Source of the DNA: SLRI01 sp964402505
GTDB lineage: Bacteria; Pseudomonadota; Alphaproteobacteria; Geminicoccales; Geminicoccaceae
DNA: 64,000 bases
NCBI GenBank assembly: GCA_964402505.1
Contig: CAYOCP010000001.1
Coordinates: forward strand, 255,002-319,001
Direction: 5' to 3'
The translations under genes and the position numbers were made by a program. Positions 62,926 to 64,000 of this stretch are shown piece after piece. The notes beneath the pieces are model-generated. The model saw only the letters and a list, made by a program, of their open reading frames with translations. It ran no database searches and was not told the origin of the DNA. Position 1 is the stretch's first letter. The number at the start of each line of letters is the position of its first letter.

Positions 62926-63021
62926 GGCCGGGCGGCGCATGTTGCAGGACATGCAACATCGGCCACCGCCATGTTGCATCCGATGCAACAACCCGGGAGC
63001 GGCTGTTGCACGAAACGCAAC
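62877..63021. repeat. Array of five GTTGCA-N5-TGCAAC palindromes at 31-33-bp spacing
   Basis: Copies at 62877-62893, 62908-62924, 62941-62957, 62973-62989 and 63005-63021. The first four have perfect arms; the fifth ends CGCAAC. The five central bases differ (GAAGA, TCTTC, GGACA, TCCGA, CGAAA). Start-to-start distances are 31, 33, 32 and 32 bp, about three helical turns. This is the layout of a multi-site operator or iteron array bound cooperatively by a dimeric protein. No gene next to it explains it: ackA ends 412 bp to the left, and to the right lies the 3' end of a transposase. Conservation of arms with variable centres argues against simple sequence expansion. Confidence 0.85.
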
Positions 63022-63254
63022 GGCCCCGCCAGGGACCGCCGAGCCTCCGGCACGACCCCCGCCACCGCCCGAGAGGCCATGCGGGGCAGCGCCAACGGCC
63101 GCGGGCACGCGATCGGGCCGATCGACGAGAGATTCATAGGACCCGAAGCCCAGGACCGAAGTCGGGGATCGAAGCGTTGAAGCGGGCTGGTGTCAGAAGC
63201 CGTCGGAGAATCCCCCATCGGTGGATTCCCGCTTCAAGCGCATAAGCGAGGCGA
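63022..63254. other. Non-coding stretch between palindrome array and transposase
   Basis: 233 bp. It contains an inverted repeat TTGAAGCGGG / CCCGCTTCAA at 63177-63186 and 63228-63237, with an inner GAATCC / GGATTC pair at 63208-63228. This could be part of, or flank, the left end of the insertion element. No gene is seen. Confidence 0.5.
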
Positions 63255-64000
63255 TCAAGCAAACCGGATCTGGACGTCCTTGCCAAGGCCTTTGAAGACA
63301 GCCTGGATGGGTGTCGTGTAGCCGAGGCATTTGCGCGGGGTGAGGTTGAGGGACAGAACGATCTCCTGGAGGTCGGGCTGGCTCAGGGCGTCGAGATCGA
63401 GCTGCCTCGGCAGCTGTCGTCGGAGACGACCATTGGTGTTCTCGATGCTGCCCTTCTGCCAGCTGGCGTAGGCATCGCAGAACCAGGTGGTCATGCCGCT
63501 GACGCTGGCGAGTAGACCGTGGCGGGCGAACTCGCTGCCGTTATCGAAGGTGATCGAGCCTTTGAGCTCGGGCACCGGCCGCTTGAAGATGGCCATGAGC
63601 GTGGCCGCGGTCTCGGCCGCACTCTTGCCAGCGAGCTTGGCCGCCAGGGTCAGCCGCGAGGTGCGCTCGTGGAGGACCAGAACCGGCTGCGTGCGCCTGC
63701 AGAACATCAGATCGGCCTCCCAATCACCGAGCTTCTCGCGGTTCTGGACGGCTTCGGGCCGGTCGTGGATCGAGCGCCGGTCGGTGATCGTGCTCCTCGT
63801 CTCGCGACGCTTGCGCCGGCCGCACCGGGCCTTGCCACGCGGCAGCAGCCGCCACAGCTTCTCGACCTTCTGCCGGGTCCGGTAGATGAAGTGATAGATG
63901 GTCTCGGTGCCGAGCCCGCGCAGCCCCGGCTCGTTGCCGGCTTTCAGCCAACCGGCGATCTGCTCGGGCGTCCAGCCCTCGGTCAGGCGATCGACCACGA
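63255..64000 (-). mobile_element. IS30-family transposase, cut by the right edge
   Basis: At least 247 residues of an IS30-type DDE transposase. The integrase core is complete: first Asp in GDWEADLM, second in TFDNGSEFARHG, Glu in WQKGSIENTNGRLRRQLPR. The upstream IAGWLKAGNEPGL and TIYHFIYR segments are also typical. The N-terminal HTH (roughly 70-90 residues) lies beyond position 64000; the GTG at 63998 is not the true start. No frameshift is seen, so the element may be active. The left end lies somewhere between about 63170 and 63254; the terminal inverted repeat cannot be confirmed without the right end. Confidence 0.9.

Noticed and set aside
62877..63021. CRISPR array
   Set aside because: The repeats are 17 bp with variable centres and 14-16-bp gaps, far shorter than CRISPR units, and there are no cas genes.
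62877..63021. CsrA-sponge small RNA
   Set aside because: Only one loop on each strand contains a GGA in a suitable place, so the hairpins do not form a series of CsrA sites.
62254..63139. Cysteine-containing proteins read through the repeat region on either strand
   Set aside because: The Cys-rich look comes from TGC in the palindromes; frames overlap ackA, have no ribosome site and resemble no family.

Overview
The window is a GC-rich alphaproteobacterial chromosome segment, most like the Rhodospirillales/Geminicoccales lineages. The evidence is the gene content (SciP, FlbD-type regulator, zinc-ligand-poor DksA, alphaproteobacterial serC-serA, an hom-glpX-recJ neighbourhood, class I PHA synthase) and CtrA-like sites (TTAA-N7-TTAA with one mismatch) in front of flagellar operons. 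Gene density is high and nearly every long antisense reading frame is a shadow. No phage, plasmid or CRISPR locus is visible. The only mobile element is an IS30-family transposase cut by the right edge.

Layout. 1-15.3 kb is housekeeping: partial pepN, a 3-hydroxyisobutyrate-dehydrogenase-like enzyme, hspQ, metE with an AT-rich palindrome upstream, a divergent PEP carboxylase, a SYLF lipid-binding protein, purA, recQ and serC-serA. 15.4-29.1 kb is a large minus-strand flagellar cluster, in transcription order fliK-flgD-flgE-sciP-fliF-fliG-fliH-fliN-motA-like-flbD-flhA-flhF-flhG. It has a perfect sigma-54 promoter before fliK and a CtrA-like site before fliF. 29.2-32.2 kb holds dksA, a MoeB/ThiF-type gene and a divergent plus-strand operon (small ORF, FlgN-like, fliO, fliP) with a CtrA-like site. 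32.2-53.7 kb is mostly metabolism: an FAD-linked oxidase, tRNA-Glu, recJ, glpX, hom, an aminotransferase, phaC, manC, a diguanylate cyclase, an acyl-CoA ligase, an FAH-family protein, glk, purE-purK and csrA. 53.7-57.2 kb is a second flagellar operon, flgB-flgC-fliE-fliQ-fliR-flhB, again with a CtrA-like site. 57.3-60.2 kb encodes a LapG-like periplasmic cysteine protease followed by a membrane PAS protein with a degenerate HD-GYP domain. 60.4-62.5 kb is fabI-like plus ackA. 62.5-63.25 kb is a non-coding, repeat-rich region next to the IS30-type element.

How it fits together. The flagellar genes cover the MS ring and switch (FliF, FliG, FliN), rod (FlgB, FlgC, FliE), export gate (FliO, FliP, FliQ, FliR, FlhA, FlhB), hook (FlgD, FlgE, FliK), polar placement (FlhF, FlhG) and regulation (FlbD, SciP, CsrA). 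fliM, fliI and flagellin are not in the window. Site placement suggests a CtrA-then-FlbD/sigma-54 hierarchy.

Most worth a second look: (i) five GTTGCA-N5-TGCAAC palindromes repeated every 31-33 bp beside a 21-bp repeat array at 62.8-63.0 kb, with no recognised function; (ii) a possible LapG-type protease paired with an inactive-looking HD-GYP receptor instead of LapD; (iii) enzymes with altered catalytic residues (FabI Lys to Glu, PEP carboxylase motif changes, FlhF G-motif changes). All functional statements rest on reading the sequence and remembered family knowledge; no database search was run.
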